Source: a virus
IMG/VR virus record: IMGVR_UViG_3300044908_000010
Coordinates: 1-32,745 of that record
Strand: one strand, 5' to 3'
Length of the DNA stretch: 32,745 nucleotides
This document shows positions 1-8,152 of the stretch, piece after piece. A program made the position numbers and the translations under genes. Below the pieces are notes generated by a model. That model was not told the DNA's origin. It did no database searches and saw nothing but the letters and a program-made list of their open reading frames with translations. Positions within the stretch are counted from its first letter, which is position 1. Each line of letters opens with the position of its first letter.

Positions 1-174
1 GGTGGTGTGTATGACGAGCATCTCGGCGCATTGAAGTTGCTGATTCGTTTCGGCGACGCATTGCCAGTCAAACAGCACCTCGAGTACTTCGACGCGGCGA
101 CGCGGACGGTCACGGCTGGCTTCGGCGCGGCCTTCGCGCGCGAACTGGCTGCGGCTATGGCATCAGCGAAATAG
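1..174 (+). CDS. 3' end of an unidentified phage gene (partial)
   Basis: The frame is open from the first base and stops at TAG 172-174, leaving the last 57 codons of a gene that starts outside the window. The visible tail is mixed alpha-helical in character and ends in an Ala-rich stretch (ELAAAMASAK). No motif is recognisable. It is followed about 20 nt later by an intrinsic terminator, so it probably closes the transcription unit that precedes the packaging genes. I do not recognise the family. Confidence 0.55.
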   Translation, partial: GGVYDEHLGALKLLIRFGDALPVKQHLEYFDAATRTVTAGFGAAFARELAAAMASAK

Positions 175-192
175 CTGCGCAAACACATAAAC

Positions 193-220
193 ACGGCGGC
201 GTCCTGCGGGGCGCCGTTTT
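193..220 (+). terminator. Intrinsic terminator before the HNH gene
   Basis: ACGGCG at 193-198 can pair with CGCCGT at 212-217, or CGGCG 197-201 with CGCCG 212-216. A TTTT run and the sequence CATTT follow. It separates the upstream gene from the HNH endonuclease, whose start is only 15 nt further on. It is the weakest of the eight forward hairpins. Confidence 0.55.
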
Positions 221-234
221 CATTTGAGCAATGG

Positions 235-1074
235 ATGAGTGAGCCGCATAAGACCTGTAATCGGTGCGGTGAGTTGAAATCCGCCGATCAGTTCTACCTG
301 AATAAGCAGCGCGGCACTCGCCGCACGACATGCATTGCATGTTGCCTGGCGAATAAGTCGCCAAATGGTGGAAAGCGGACGCCAGAACGGCGCGCCGAAT
401 ACCGTCGTGAACGTGGCGAAACGACCTCGGAATATGTGCCGAAAGCCGTGACGATGGATCTAGCGGCAGAGAGGCGCGCAGCTCGACATGATGCGCATGT
501 GAGGGCTTGGTCAAAGGCTGATGCAAAAGCAAAGTCGCTGCGCCATGATGCCCATATCAAAGAGTTCAAGAGCAAGATTAAGAGCGAAAGAAATGTCGCT
601 CAGTTTCGGCACAAGTACAAAACCGATCCTGAGTTTGCTCTAAAGCAGCGGTTGCGCACACAGACCCGCAAGAAGGCAAGACTGCATCCGAAGCTTGATG
701 ATCTGATGCGCGATGCGATCAAGCGCGGTGGGTCTAGCCGCACTGTCGCTGATGTGTGCGGCTACACGATCAAAGAACTGAAGACGCATCTAGAAGCGTT
801 GTTCGCCGATGGGATGGATTGGCAAGCATTCATGCGTGGCGAGATTCACATCGATCACATCAAACCACAACGGCTGTTCGATCTATCGGATGCCGGCGAG
901 GTGAGGGCCTGTTGGGCGCTGTCGAACCTGCAGCCGCTATGGCGCGCGGACAACCTGCGCAAGGGCGGCAAGCACGCACCAACCTTGGGCGATAGTAATG
1001 AAACTGAAAGGTACTCCTGGAGGGTCTCAGAACCCGTGGGCATTGCGCGCCGCGATCTTTCGGCGTGTGCGTAA
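235..1074 (+). CDS. Zinc-ribbon HNH homing endonuclease
   Basis: The 279-residue protein starts with a treble-clef or zinc-ribbon pair (C8-x2-C11 and C33-x2-C36), then a long basic helical linker (about 60-170). The C-terminal HNH nuclease core has IDHIKP with H208, N231 in LSNLQPLW and N240 in DNLRKGGK. This is the common free-standing phage HNH layout. It probably cuts DNA of related phages lacking the insertion, which would promote its own spread. It lies between a terminator and the small terminase gene, away from any coding interruption. An ATG at 231 leads to an immediate stop, so 235 is the start. About 30 residues after the HNH core do not look like the family and overlap a small ORF at 998-1105, so the true end of selection on this frame is unclear. 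Confidence 0.85.
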   Translation: MSEPHKTCNRCGELKSADQFYLNKQRGTRRTTCIACCLANKSPNGGKRTPERRAEYRRERGETTSEYVPKAVTMDLAAERRAARHDAHVRAWSKADAKAKSLRHDAHIKEFKSKIKSERNVAQFRHKYKTDPEFALKQRLRTQTRKKARLHPKLDDLMRDAIKRGGSSRTVADVCGYTIKELKTHLEALFADGMDWQAFMRGEIHIDHIKPQRLFDLSDAGEVRACWALSNLQPLWRADNLRKGGKHAPTLGDSNETERYSWRVSEPVGIARRDLSACA

Positions 1075-1105
1075 TTTTCAAATTCAGGTAACACGGCCCC
1101 GATGA
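998..1105 (+). CDS. Possible 35-residue basic protein coupled to small terminase
   Basis: ATG 998 opens a 35-codon frame ending in TGA 1103-1105, which overlaps the terminase small-subunit start at 1102 as ATGA, the same coupling seen across this genome. The product is basic, with a central ALRAAIFRRVRNF segment. It overlaps the non-conserved tail of the HNH frame, so one of the two readings may be the real one. There is no strong ribosome binding site and no recognised family; the support is positional only. Confidence 0.3.
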   Translation: MKLKGTPGGSQNPWALRAAIFRRVRNFQIQVTRPR

Positions 1106-1680
1106 ATCAAAGCGAGTTCGCGACTCTTCATGGCGTCAGTCGCAAGACGGTGACGAAGTGGAAAGAGCGCGGCTGGCTTGTATTTGCGGGTGACGAGGTC
1201 GACGTCGATGCATCGAACGCCAACCTAAAAAAATATCGGCGCGATGGCGTCGCTCCTGTTACCCGGACGGCAGAGGGTAACAAGAGAGGTAACAAGCCGC
1301 GCGCGGCAGCCGCACCGGCCGACGAGGTAACAATCCGGCCCGGCGAGAGCGCCGAGACGGCTGCCGAGCGAATCCTGGTGGCGACCGGCGCCGAGATGGA
1401 TTTCGATGAAGCGCGGCGGGTGAAGGAGAACTACCTCGCCTTGCTGAACCAACTCGAATACGACCAGAAGGCCGGCGCCGTCGTCGCAGTCGCCGACGTC
1501 GCGCGGGCAGTTGGCGAGGAATACGCGAAGGTCAGAACGCGCTTGCTCTCGATCCCTGCCGAGCAGGCCCCACAGATTCAGCGCTGCAAGACGGTGATCG
1601 AGGTGCAGGACATGCTGCACACAATCATTGTCGAGGCATTAGAGGAGTTGACCCGGGATGGAGCCGTACGCACCGCCTGA
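1102..1680 (+). CDS. terS: Terminase small subunit (Nu1-like)
   Basis: This 192-residue protein (lambda Nu1 is 181) begins with a winged helix-turn-helix (residues about 2-30, FATLHGVSRKTVTKWKERGW) of the kind Nu1 uses to bind packaging-site DNA. A basic Pro/Ala linker follows (about 45-75). The helical C-terminal half (about 85-185) should bind the large subunit and drive oligomerisation. It recognises concatemeric phage DNA and positions the large subunit for the first cut. The last 23 bases overlap the large-subunit gene, which supports coupled synthesis. An AGG lies about 12 nt before the ATG. The assignment rests on the HTH, size and location; sequence similarity within this family is normally low. 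Confidence 0.85.
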   Translation: MNQSEFATLHGVSRKTVTKWKERGWLVFAGDEVDVDASNANLKKYRRDGVAPVTRTAEGNKRGNKPRAAAAPADEVTIRPGESAETAAERILVATGAEMDFDEARRVKENYLALLNQLEYDQKAGAVVAVADVARAVGEEYAKVRTRLLSIPAEQAPQIQRCKTVIEVQDMLHTIIVEALEELTRDGAVRTA

Positions 1681-3676
1681 CGCGCGGCGCTACGCCAATG
1701 GGTACGACGCGCTAAAGCGCGAGCTACTGGATGCTCGCCGGCGCAATATCCAGCCTCCACCCAAGCTATCTCTGAGCGAGTGGGCGGCGAAATATGCCGT
1801 CCTATCGCGCGAGACCAGTGCCCAGACGGGCAGGTTCCGCGCGTTCCCATATCAAAACGGGATCATGGACGCGGTCACTGACCCGTCGGTGACGATGATC
1901 TCTGTCATGAAGAGTGCCCGGGTCGGATACACGAAAGTGCTCGACCACGTTGCGGCCTACTTCATAAGCCAAGATCCTTCGCCGATGCTGTTTGTGCAGC
2001 CGCGGGTCGAAGACGCGGAGGATTACAGCACGACCGAAATCGAGCCGATGTTGCGCGATACACCGATCGTGGCTGCGATCGTCGGCGACCTGAAGAAGAA
2101 GGATGCGAAGCAGAAGATCCTGAAGCGGGTTTTCCGCAACGGGTCTTCCATGTCGTTCGTGGGGGCCAATAGCCCGGGCGGCTTCCGCCGGATCACGGCG
2201 CGCATTGTCGCTTTTGACGAAGTGGACGGTTATCCCGTCCAGGGCGCCGGCAAGGAGGGCGATCAGATCGCGCTGGGTATCAAGCGCACGGAATCGTTCT
2301 GGAACCGCAAGATCATCTTGGGCTCGACGCCGACCGTGAAAGGCTTCAGCCGAATCGAGAAAAGCTTCGCGAAGAGCGACCAGCGGCGCTACTACGTGCC
2401 GTGTCCGCACTGCGGCGAGCATCAGGTTCTCGAGTGGGGTGGTCCAGATACCCCACACGGCATCAAGTGGGAGAAGGATGAGAAGGGCGAGGGACTGCCC
2501 GATACCGTCTACTACGTATGCAAGCACAACGGCTGTGTCATCCGCGAAGTTGACAAGCCCGACATGGTCGACCGCGGCGAATGGCGTGCCGAGGCCCCAT
2601 TCAACGGGCATGCTGGCTTCCACATCTGGGCCGGGTACAGCCTGTTTCCGAATGCATGCTGGTCTAACCTTGTCGCCGAGTGGCTTCAGGTCAAAGACGA
2701 TCCCCTCGCACGGCAGACGTTCATTAACCTCGTGCTCGGCGAGACATATGAGGACCGCGGGGAGCGGGCGCTGAAAGAGACCGCGCTGGCTGCGCGCACT
2801 GAAGTTTGGGCCGGCGAAGTGCCTGACGGCGTCGCCGTTATCACTGCTTCATGCGACGTCCAGGACGATCGGGTCGAGCTCGAAACGGTTGGTTGGGGGC
2901 GCAACGAGGAGCGTTGGTCGCTTGACTACAACGTTATCGACGGCGACCCAGAGAGCGACGAATTGTGGGATGAGGTGGATGCATATCTCATGCGGCAATG
3001 GCGTCGCGCCGATGGCCGGCCGTTCAAGGTTGAGGCCGCGTGTATCGACTCTGGCGGGCACCACACCCAGAAGGTCTATGAGTTCTGTAAGGCGCGGATC
3101 CGCCGGCGCATCTGGGCAATCAAGGGCGAGTCGGCGATCGCCGGCAAGCGCAACCCGGTCTGGCCGACGAGCAAGCCGAGCCTTAGAAACAAATCGAAGT
3201 ACCGCCCGATCATCATCGGCGTGAACGCCGCGAAAGACGTGATCCGCTATCGGTTGCACCTTGAGGCTGAGGAGCGAGAGGGCTCGCTCGTCTATCCGCC
3301 GGGATATATGCATTACCCGACAGATCGAGACATCAACTTTTTTGCGCAGCTCGTCTCTGAGCGCTCGATCGTGAAGCAGGCGAACGGCCAGAAATATCGA
3401 GTGTGGGAATTGCCGCCGGGCCGCGCGAATGAGGCGCTCGACCTTGCTGTGTATTCCTATGCCGCGCTATGCGGCCTGATTCACTACGGGCTGAAGCTGA
3501 ACAAGCGTGTCGAGATCACATCGCAACCGTATGTCTCGGACGGCGTTGATGTCGAACCGGTGATGGTCGAGCCGCCCACTGAAATGGCAGCGGTGGTCGC
3601 GCCGGTGATGAATCAGACAGTCGCCGCACCCGCAGCAAAACCCGGTCGGAAATCGTTCGCGAGCCGTCTTGCATAG
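1658..3676 (+). CDS. terL: Terminase large subunit, GpA family
   Basis: At 672 residues it matches the lambda GpA family (lambda A is 641). The N-terminal packaging ATPase shows a variant Walker A (KSARVGYTK, about 85-93) and Walker B (IVAFDEVD, D187-E188). A Cys cluster (CPHCGE, then CKHNGC, about 250-295) is probably a zinc-binding insertion. The C-terminal RNase H-like nuclease has acidic residues at D400 (CDVQDD), D464 (CIDSGG) and D595 (ALDLAVY), with the expected spacing. It cuts the concatemer and pumps DNA into the prohead through the portal. The start is the ATG inside the terS gene, with AGGAG about 10 nt before it. All motifs are intact and no interruption is seen. Confidence 0.97.
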   Translation: MEPYAPPDARRYANGYDALKRELLDARRRNIQPPPKLSLSEWAAKYAVLSRETSAQTGRFRAFPYQNGIMDAVTDPSVTMISVMKSARVGYTKVLDHVAAYFISQDPSPMLFVQPRVEDAEDYSTTEIEPMLRDTPIVAAIVGDLKKKDAKQKILKRVFRNGSSMSFVGANSPGGFRRITARIVAFDEVDGYPVQGAGKEGDQIALGIKRTESFWNRKIILGSTPTVKGFSRIEKSFAKSDQRRYYVPCPHCGEHQVLEWGGPDTPHGIKWEKDEKGEGLPDTVYYVCKHNGCVIREVDKPDMVDRGEWRAEAPFNGHAGFHIWAGYSLFPNACWSNLVAEWLQVKDDPLARQTFINLVLGETYEDRGERALKETALAARTEVWAGEVPDGVAVITASCDVQDDRVELETVGWGRNEERWSLDYNVIDGDPESDELWDEVDAYLMRQWRRADGRPFKVEAACIDSGGHHTQKVYEFCKARIRRRIWAIKGESAIAGKRNPVWPTSKPSLRNKSKYRPIIIGVNAAKDVIRYRLHLEAEEREGSLVYPPGYMHYPTDRDINFFAQLVSERSIVKQANGQKYRVWELPPGRANEALDLAVYSYAALCGLIHYGLKLNKRVEITSQPYVSDGVDVEPVMVEPPTEMAAVVAPVMNQTVAAPAAKPGRKSFASRLA

Positions 3677-3684
3677 GAAAAGAA

Positions 3685-3930
3685 ATGGCTATCACTGACG
3701 GCATGAGCACCGCCGACATGCAGTCGAGACTGGCGGCGCTCCAGGCTGCCTATTTTGATTTGCTGGCGGGCGCCAAGATCGTGACGGCGAATTATTCGCA
3801 GGCCGATGGAAGTAAGTCGGTGACGTACAAGCAGACGGACATTGCTGATGTCTACAGGGGGATTCTGATGCTGCAAAAGGCACTCGGGATCATCTGTCAC
3901 TATCCTCGCGCACGCAGGGCTCTATTCTAA
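3685..3930 (+). CDS. Head-tail joining protein, gpW family
   Basis: The 81-residue protein (lambda W is 68) has the gpW pattern: an N-terminal helix rich in Leu and Ala (LAALQAAYFDLLAG), a beta hairpin (KIVTANYSQADGSKSVTYKQTD) and a second helix (DVYRGILMLQKALG). gpW docks under the portal after packaging, plugs the channel and forms part of the surface to which the tail attaches. Its place between large terminase and portal is that of lambda W. AGGAAA lies 6 nt before the ATG. The next gene begins directly after its stop codon. Confidence 0.88.
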   Translation: MAITDGMSTADMQSRLAALQAAYFDLLAGAKIVTANYSQADGSKSVTYKQTDIADVYRGILMLQKALGIICHYPRARRALF

Positions 3931-5598
3931 ATGTCACTCATCGTCGATTCTTCTGGCAAGCCCTTTGGGGATCTGCCGGCCGGCGGTCGTGCGCGTGCGG
4001 ATAGTGGGTGGGGTGGGCCAGGAATCACGCAGCCGCCGTACTCAAGCTTGTTCCCGTATGAAGCGGCGTCCGTACAGACGCCCGAGATGGGGCAGTGGTT
4101 TCCGTGGATCCGCTCGCCTGATTCGGAAATCAACTTTTCGCGCGACCGCATGGTGTCGCGCTCGCGCGACCTCACGCGGAATGATGGTTGGGCAAGCGGT
4201 GGCATCACCCGGATTCTGGACAATACCGTCGGCGCTCACATGCGCCTGTCGGCCAATCCGGACTGGCAGTATCTGGGGCGGTTCAGCAAGAAATTCGATG
4301 CTGTATGGGCCGATGAATTCCGGAAGGCTGTCGAAGCGCTGTGGCGCGTCTATTCCGAAGATCTTGGCCATTACAACGATGTTTCGCGCCAGTTGACGAT
4401 GTCCCAGCAGATGCGACTTGCGTTGCGGCATAAGCTGATCGACGGCGAGAATCTATTCGTCGCGCACTGGATGCCGGAGCGCATCGGCCGCGGCGCCGCG
4501 CAATATGCCACAGCTTGGCTGTTGGTAGACCCTGACCGCCTGTCGAACCCGTATCAGATGGTCGATACGAAGTACCTCCGCGGCGGCGTGGAGATCGATG
4601 ATTATGGCGTGCCCGTCGCGTATCACATTCGCGAAGCACACCAAAATGACTGGTACAACGCGGTCGAGAGCATGTTGTGGGCTCGCGTAGAGCGAGAAGA
4701 CCCGGACGGCTGGCGCCGTGTGATTCACGATTTCGAGCGTGATCGCGCCGGCCAGAACAGGGGCATCGGCGTATTCACGCCGGTTCTCTCGCACGCGAAG
4801 ATGCTGGCACGTTATTACGGCGTCGAGCTGCAGGCGGCGACGGTCGCAACGATCTTCAGCACCTATGTGACGAGCCCGTACGACCCGGCAATGATCCAGG
4901 ACGCGATGGAGAGCGAGGGAAGTGAACTCGGTTTCTATCAGGATCTGCGTGCGGACTGGGCCAAAGAGCGACCGGCGATGCTGAATCAGGTCCGTGTGCC
5001 GACTCTGGCGCCGGGCGAAGAGATCAAGCAGGTCAATGCGGCGCATCCTCATACCGGATTTGAGGATTTCGCCCACGAAATGCTCCGCTCGATCGCGTCG
5101 GCGCTCGGCGTATCGGCCGAACAGATCACGCAGGATTGGAGCAAAACCAACTATTCGAGCGCGCGAGCTGCGCTGCTCGAGAGTTGGAAGACGCTCAGCC
5201 GCCGAAATACCGAATTCAAGACCGGCACGGCCACACCAATCTATGCCTCATGGCTTCAGGAGGTGATTGAACGCGGCGATCTTGACGACGTGCTGCCAGT
5301 TGGAGCCCCGGATTTCATCGAAGCGGCAACGGCATATTCGCGTTGCGATTGGCTCGGCGTGGCGCGCGGCTGGGTTGATCCGGTCAAGGAAAAGCAGGGT
5401 GCGATTCTTGGCCTGGATGGCGGCTTGTCCACGCTCAAGCGCGAATGCGCCGAGCAAGGACTCGACTGGGAAGAGGTTATTGCCCAGCGCGCCATCGAAG
5501 TTAGGGCATTCAGGGATGCAGGGCTGCCGCCGCCGAAGTGGTTTGGCGATGGCGCTACTGATTCCTCAAAACCGGATGAGGCCCAAGAGCCGACATGA
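3931..5598 (+). CDS. Portal protein, lambda B family
   Basis: The 555 residues (lambda B is 533) show hallmarks of the lambda portal family: the early segment with RDLTRNDGWASGGITRILDNTVG, a conserved aromatic middle with WMPERIGRG and DPDRLSNP, and the late helix region with LGVSAEQITQDWSKTNYSSARAALLESW near residues 390-420. It forms the dodecameric ring at the unique capsid vertex through which DNA enters and leaves, and it nucleates prohead assembly. The C-terminus is hydrophilic and low in complexity. Its last four bases overlap the protease start as ATGA, implying coupled translation and a controlled stoichiometry. Confidence 0.95.
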   Translation: MSLIVDSSGKPFGDLPAGGRARADSGWGGPGITQPPYSSLFPYEAASVQTPEMGQWFPWIRSPDSEINFSRDRMVSRSRDLTRNDGWASGGITRILDNTVGAHMRLSANPDWQYLGRFSKKFDAVWADEFRKAVEALWRVYSEDLGHYNDVSRQLTMSQQMRLALRHKLIDGENLFVAHWMPERIGRGAAQYATAWLLVDPDRLSNPYQMVDTKYLRGGVEIDDYGVPVAYHIREAHQNDWYNAVESMLWARVEREDPDGWRRVIHDFERDRAGQNRGIGVFTPVLSHAKMLARYYGVELQAATVATIFSTYVTSPYDPAMIQDAMESEGSELGFYQDLRADWAKERPAMLNQVRVPTLAPGEEIKQVNAAHPHTGFEDFAHEMLRSIASALGVSAEQITQDWSKTNYSSARAALLESWKTLSRRNTEFKTGTATPIYASWLQEVIERGDLDDVLPVGAPDFIEAATAYSRCDWLGVARGWVDPVKEKQGAILGLDGGLSTLKRECAEQGLDWEEVIAQRAIEVRAFRDAGLPPPKWFGDGATDSSKPDEAQEPT

Positions 5599-6398
5599 TA
5601 ATCAATCCAACGAAGCTAGCGAGCGGCCTGCTGGGCAAGCCGCTAGCAATTCATCCTGGCTATTTTCAGGCAGCTATGGGCATTGAAGCGCGCGCACTAG
5701 ATGATGGTGTCCGTCTTGACTGTGGTTATGCCTTGGTTGACGGCGTGGCGGTCATCCCTGTATTGGGCCTTCTGGTTCAGGACCTAGGGACGATCTATAG
5801 CTGGGGCGATGTAACGGGATATGACGGGATTCGCGCCAACTTCCTAATGGCGCTCGCTGATTCGAAAGTCGACGCGATTGCCCTCTCGGTTAAAAGCGGA
5901 GGCGGTGATTGCGCTGCGCTTTTCGACCTAGTCGACCTCATATACGAATCTCGCGACATCAAGCCGACGCTTGCAATTTGCGCAGAAACAGCCTATTCGG
6001 CGGCGTATGCGCTCGCCAGTGCGTGTGAGCAGATCACCGTTCCCAGAACGGGCGGGGTCGGGTCTGTCGGAGTTGTGGCCGCACATATCGACGTGACGAA
6101 AGCGCTCGACATGGCTGGCATCGCTGTTGAATTCTTTCACTATGGAGACCGAAAGGTCGACGGCCATAGTGAGATCCCGCTGTCGAAAGAGGCGCGCGAG
6201 CGCTTTCAAGCCGACGTCGACGAACTCGGAAAATTGTTCGTCTCGACAGTGGCACGTAACAGAAACCTGTCTGTGGACGCCGTTCGGAAAACACAGGCAA
6301 CTACGTTTCTCGGCGCCGCTGGCGTCGAGGCGGGTCTCGCCGACGCCGTGATGGCTCCGGACGAGGCGTTTCGATCCCTGCTCGCCGAGCTGGGCTGA
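5595..6398 (+). CDS. Head maturation protease, S49 (SppA/lambda C) family
   Basis: This 267-residue serine protease has the ClpP/SppA fold. The nucleophile is probably Ser135 in ETAYSAAYALAS, the general base probably Lys187 in YGDRKVDG, and the oxyanion glycines lie near 101-104 (VKSGGGD). The GGVGSVGVV block at 153-161 is typical of S49. In lambda, C (439 residues) carries the protease at the front and the Nu3 scaffold in the same frame at the back. Here the gene ends after the protease domain, and an acidic scaffold-like protein follows as a separate ORF 26 nt later. It should process scaffold and portal inside the prohead. Confidence 0.93.
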   Translation: MIINPTKLASGLLGKPLAIHPGYFQAAMGIEARALDDGVRLDCGYALVDGVAVIPVLGLLVQDLGTIYSWGDVTGYDGIRANFLMALADSKVDAIALSVKSGGGDCAALFDLVDLIYESRDIKPTLAICAETAYSAAYALASACEQITVPRTGGVGSVGVVAAHIDVTKALDMAGIAVEFFHYGDRKVDGHSEIPLSKEARERFQADVDELGKLFVSTVARNRNLSVDAVRKTQATTFLGAAGVEAGLADAVMAPDEAFRSLLAELG

Positions 6399-6424
6399 CA
6401 TTTCCCAAACCCCTAGAGGTATCA

Positions 6425-7123
6425 ATGAGCATCCGTTCCCTTGCGGCGCGCGGGCTGTCGTTCGCCCATCTCGCCGGCCTGTCCGCCAAAGCCGCAAAGG
6501 CTGAAGACGACGAAGACAAGAAAGACGCTAAAGCCGAGGGCGATAGCGACGACGAAGAGGAAAACACCGATCGCAATCGCGACGACGGCGACGCCAAAAA
6601 GTCGAAGAAGGCCAAGGCCGCTGAAGACGACGATGACGATCAAGGCGACGACGGTCAGAAGTCGGGAAAGAAGGCCAAGAAGGCCGAGGACGGCGACGAG
6701 ACCAAGGATTACGACGCCGAGGAAGATGACGACGAAGACGACCAGGGTGACGACGGTCAGAAGTCGGGAAAGCGCGCCAAGGCTGAAGAAGACGAGGACG
6801 ACGAAGACGAGGAAATGCGCGGCAAGAGCGCAGTCGCCAAGGCTCGCCGTCGTGAGCAGGCGCGCTGCGCCGCGATCTTCGCGTGCAAGGCTGCTGCGCG
6901 CAATCCCGAGATGGCGGCAAATCTCGCGTTCAACACACGCATGCCGCGTCAGGAGGCAATCGCAGTGTTGCGCGCGGCTCCTGCGGCAGTGCAGCCCGGC
7001 CAAGGTCGGCAGGCACGCAATCCGAACCTCGGCGCCGGTGGCGAGGTACATCGCAATCCGGCTGCAGCGGCAAGCGCCGGTTGGGATCGCGCTTTCTCGA
7101 AGATCTCCGGTAAGCGCGCGTAA
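6425..7123 (+). CDS. Highly acidic probable scaffold protein
   Basis: The 232-residue protein has a short hydrophobic N-terminus (about 1-25) and then about 120 residues of nearly pure Asp/Glu/Lys/Ala. A repeated block (DDGQKSGK twice) sits in that region. A structured C-terminal section (about 138-232) contains ARRREQARCAAIFACKAAARNP and LAFNTRMPRQEAIAVL, a pattern I associate with the C-terminal extensions of phage S49 proteases. Position between protease and decoration gene, helical acidic make-up and size match a Nu3-type scaffold that shapes the prohead and is then degraded. It has its own start (GAGGT, 6 nt spacing), so it does not depend on the protease frame. The role is inferred. Confidence 0.72.
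   Translation: MSIRSLAARGLSFAHLAGLSAKAAKAEDDEDKKDAKAEGDSDDEEENTDRNRDDGDAKKSKKAKAAEDDDDDQGDDGQKSGKKAKKAEDGDETKDYDAEEDDDEDDQGDDGQKSGKRAKAEEDEDDEDEEMRGKSAVAKARRREQARCAAIFACKAAARNPEMAANLAFNTRMPRQEAIAVLRAAPAAVQPGQGRQARNPNLGAGGEVHRNPAAAASAGWDRAFSKISGKRA
6638..6772 (+). repeat. Tandem acidic block in scaffold gene
   Basis: Two almost identical stretches of about 33 bp (6638-6670 and 6740-6772) encode DDQGDDGQKSGK and are embedded in GAC/GAA/AAG-rich DNA. The arrangement suggests expansion by slippage or local duplication, which would let the length of the charged linker vary between relatives. Confidence 0.75.
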
Positions 7124-7153
7124 CCCTCTCACACACTCCAAGGATCTTCGATC

Positions 7154-8083
7154 ATGACTTATGTTTCTCGTGCTCCACTTTTCGAACAATGGCACCCGGG
7201 TGGTTTCCTGGTCTCGACGGCGCGCGGCAAGCGCTACATCGATCGCGGCCTGATCGGTGGCGGCGCCAAGATTTACCCGGGCACCGTGCTGGGCCTGCAG
7301 ACGACTGGCGCAACCGCCGTCGCGGCCGCACTCGGCACCAATACCGGCAATGGCACGTTCGGCGCCATCACGCCGGTTACCGTGCCGACGCAGATCGGCG
7401 TGTATTCGGTTCTGTTCACGGCCGCAACAGCGTTCACCGTAACCGCGCCGAGCGGCGCGACTGCGACAGGCTCGACCGGCGTCGCGTTCTCGGCTCTGGG
7501 TATCGGTTTCACGATTACCGCGGGCGGCACTGCGTTCGCAGCAGGCGATACATTCGCGATTACGACGACCGCTATTGTCGGCAAGCCGACTGCGGCTGCC
7601 GTGGCTGGCGGCACGAACGTCGGTAACGGCACGTCGAGCGCGGTCACGACGAACGGCTATGCACCGACGCTGGGCGTCTACACGGTCGAATTCGACGACG
7701 CGACGCACTTCATCGTGTCGGCACCGAACGGCCAGGAAATTGGCCACGGTACGACAGGCGTTGCGTTCTCCGGCGGCGGCCTGAACTTCACCATCACGGC
7801 CGGCGGTACCGCGTTCCTCCCGGGCGACAGCTTCACGGTCATCGTGTCTGCTGGCGCTGGTTTGTGGGTCACCTGTACGGCCACCGCTGTGGATGGCTCG
7901 CAGAACGCTGCCGGGATCTGCTTCGGTCTGTCGGACGCCTCGTTGAATAACATCCACGGCGCGATCGTCACTCGCGCCTGCGAAGTGAACATCTCGGAAC
8001 TCGTCTGGGATCCATCCATGAATGCGACGTCGCAAGCCAACGCACTCGCCCAACTCGCAGTGCTCGGCATCATCGGCCGCTAA
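7154..8083 (+). CDS. Head decoration protein D with two inserted repeat domains
   Basis: Residues 1-60 (FEQWHPGGFLVSTARGKRYI and GTVLGL) and 236-309 (LWVTCTATAVDGSQNAAGICFGLSDAS to the end) together look like a lambda gpD-type capsid-stabilising protein; lambda D is 110 residues. Between them lie two beta-rich repeats, about 61-138 and 153-232, each beginning GTNxGNGT, passing through GVYxVxF and ending FTITAGGTAF-x2-GD-x-F. D trimers clamp the expanded shell, so the inserts probably project from the capsid surface as extra loops or small domains. It is followed by a terminator that separates it from the capsid gene, so the D-to-E ratio may be set by read-through. Confidence 0.88.
   Translation: MTYVSRAPLFEQWHPGGFLVSTARGKRYIDRGLIGGGAKIYPGTVLGLQTTGATAVAAALGTNTGNGTFGAITPVTVPTQIGVYSVLFTAATAFTVTAPSGATATGSTGVAFSALGIGFTITAGGTAFAAGDTFAITTTAIVGKPTAAAVAGGTNVGNGTSSAVTTNGYAPTLGVYTVEFDDATHFIVSAPNGQEIGHGTTGVAFSGGGLNFTITAGGTAFLPGDSFTVIVSAGAGLWVTCTATAVDGSQNAAGICFGLSDASLNNIHGAIVTRACEVNISELVWDPSMNATSQANALAQLAVLGIIGR
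7334..7849 (+). repeat. Duplicated ~92-codon domain inside decoration gene
   Basis: The protein-level repeats at codons 61-138 and 153-232 share GTNxGNGT, GVYxVxF, TxFxVxAPxG, GVAFS and FTITAGGTAFxxGDxF. By eye, protein identity is clear while the DNA has drifted, so the duplication does not look recent. Confidence 0.8.
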
Positions 8084-8106
8084 CCACTCCCTACAACATC
8101 GCATTC

Positions 8107-8130
8107 AAGGCCGCCTTCGGGCGGCTTTTT
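8107..8130 (+). terminator. Intrinsic terminator between decoration and capsid genes
   Basis: GCCGCC 8110-8115, tetraloop TTCG, GGCGGC 8120-8125 and TTTTT, followed by CATTT. The stable C(UUCG)G loop and T-run make this a textbook rho-independent terminator. It lies inside the structural operon, 23 nt before the capsid start, so it should only partly stop late transcription or need antitermination. Confidence 0.88.
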
Positions 8131-8152
8131 CATTTCTGAAGGAGCCGTTCAA

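Noticed and set aside
6422-8104. 560-codon minus-strand frame under scaffold and decoration genes
   Set aside because: It is an Arg/Ala-rich shadow of GC-rich plus-strand coding sequence; it spans two real genes and has no domain.
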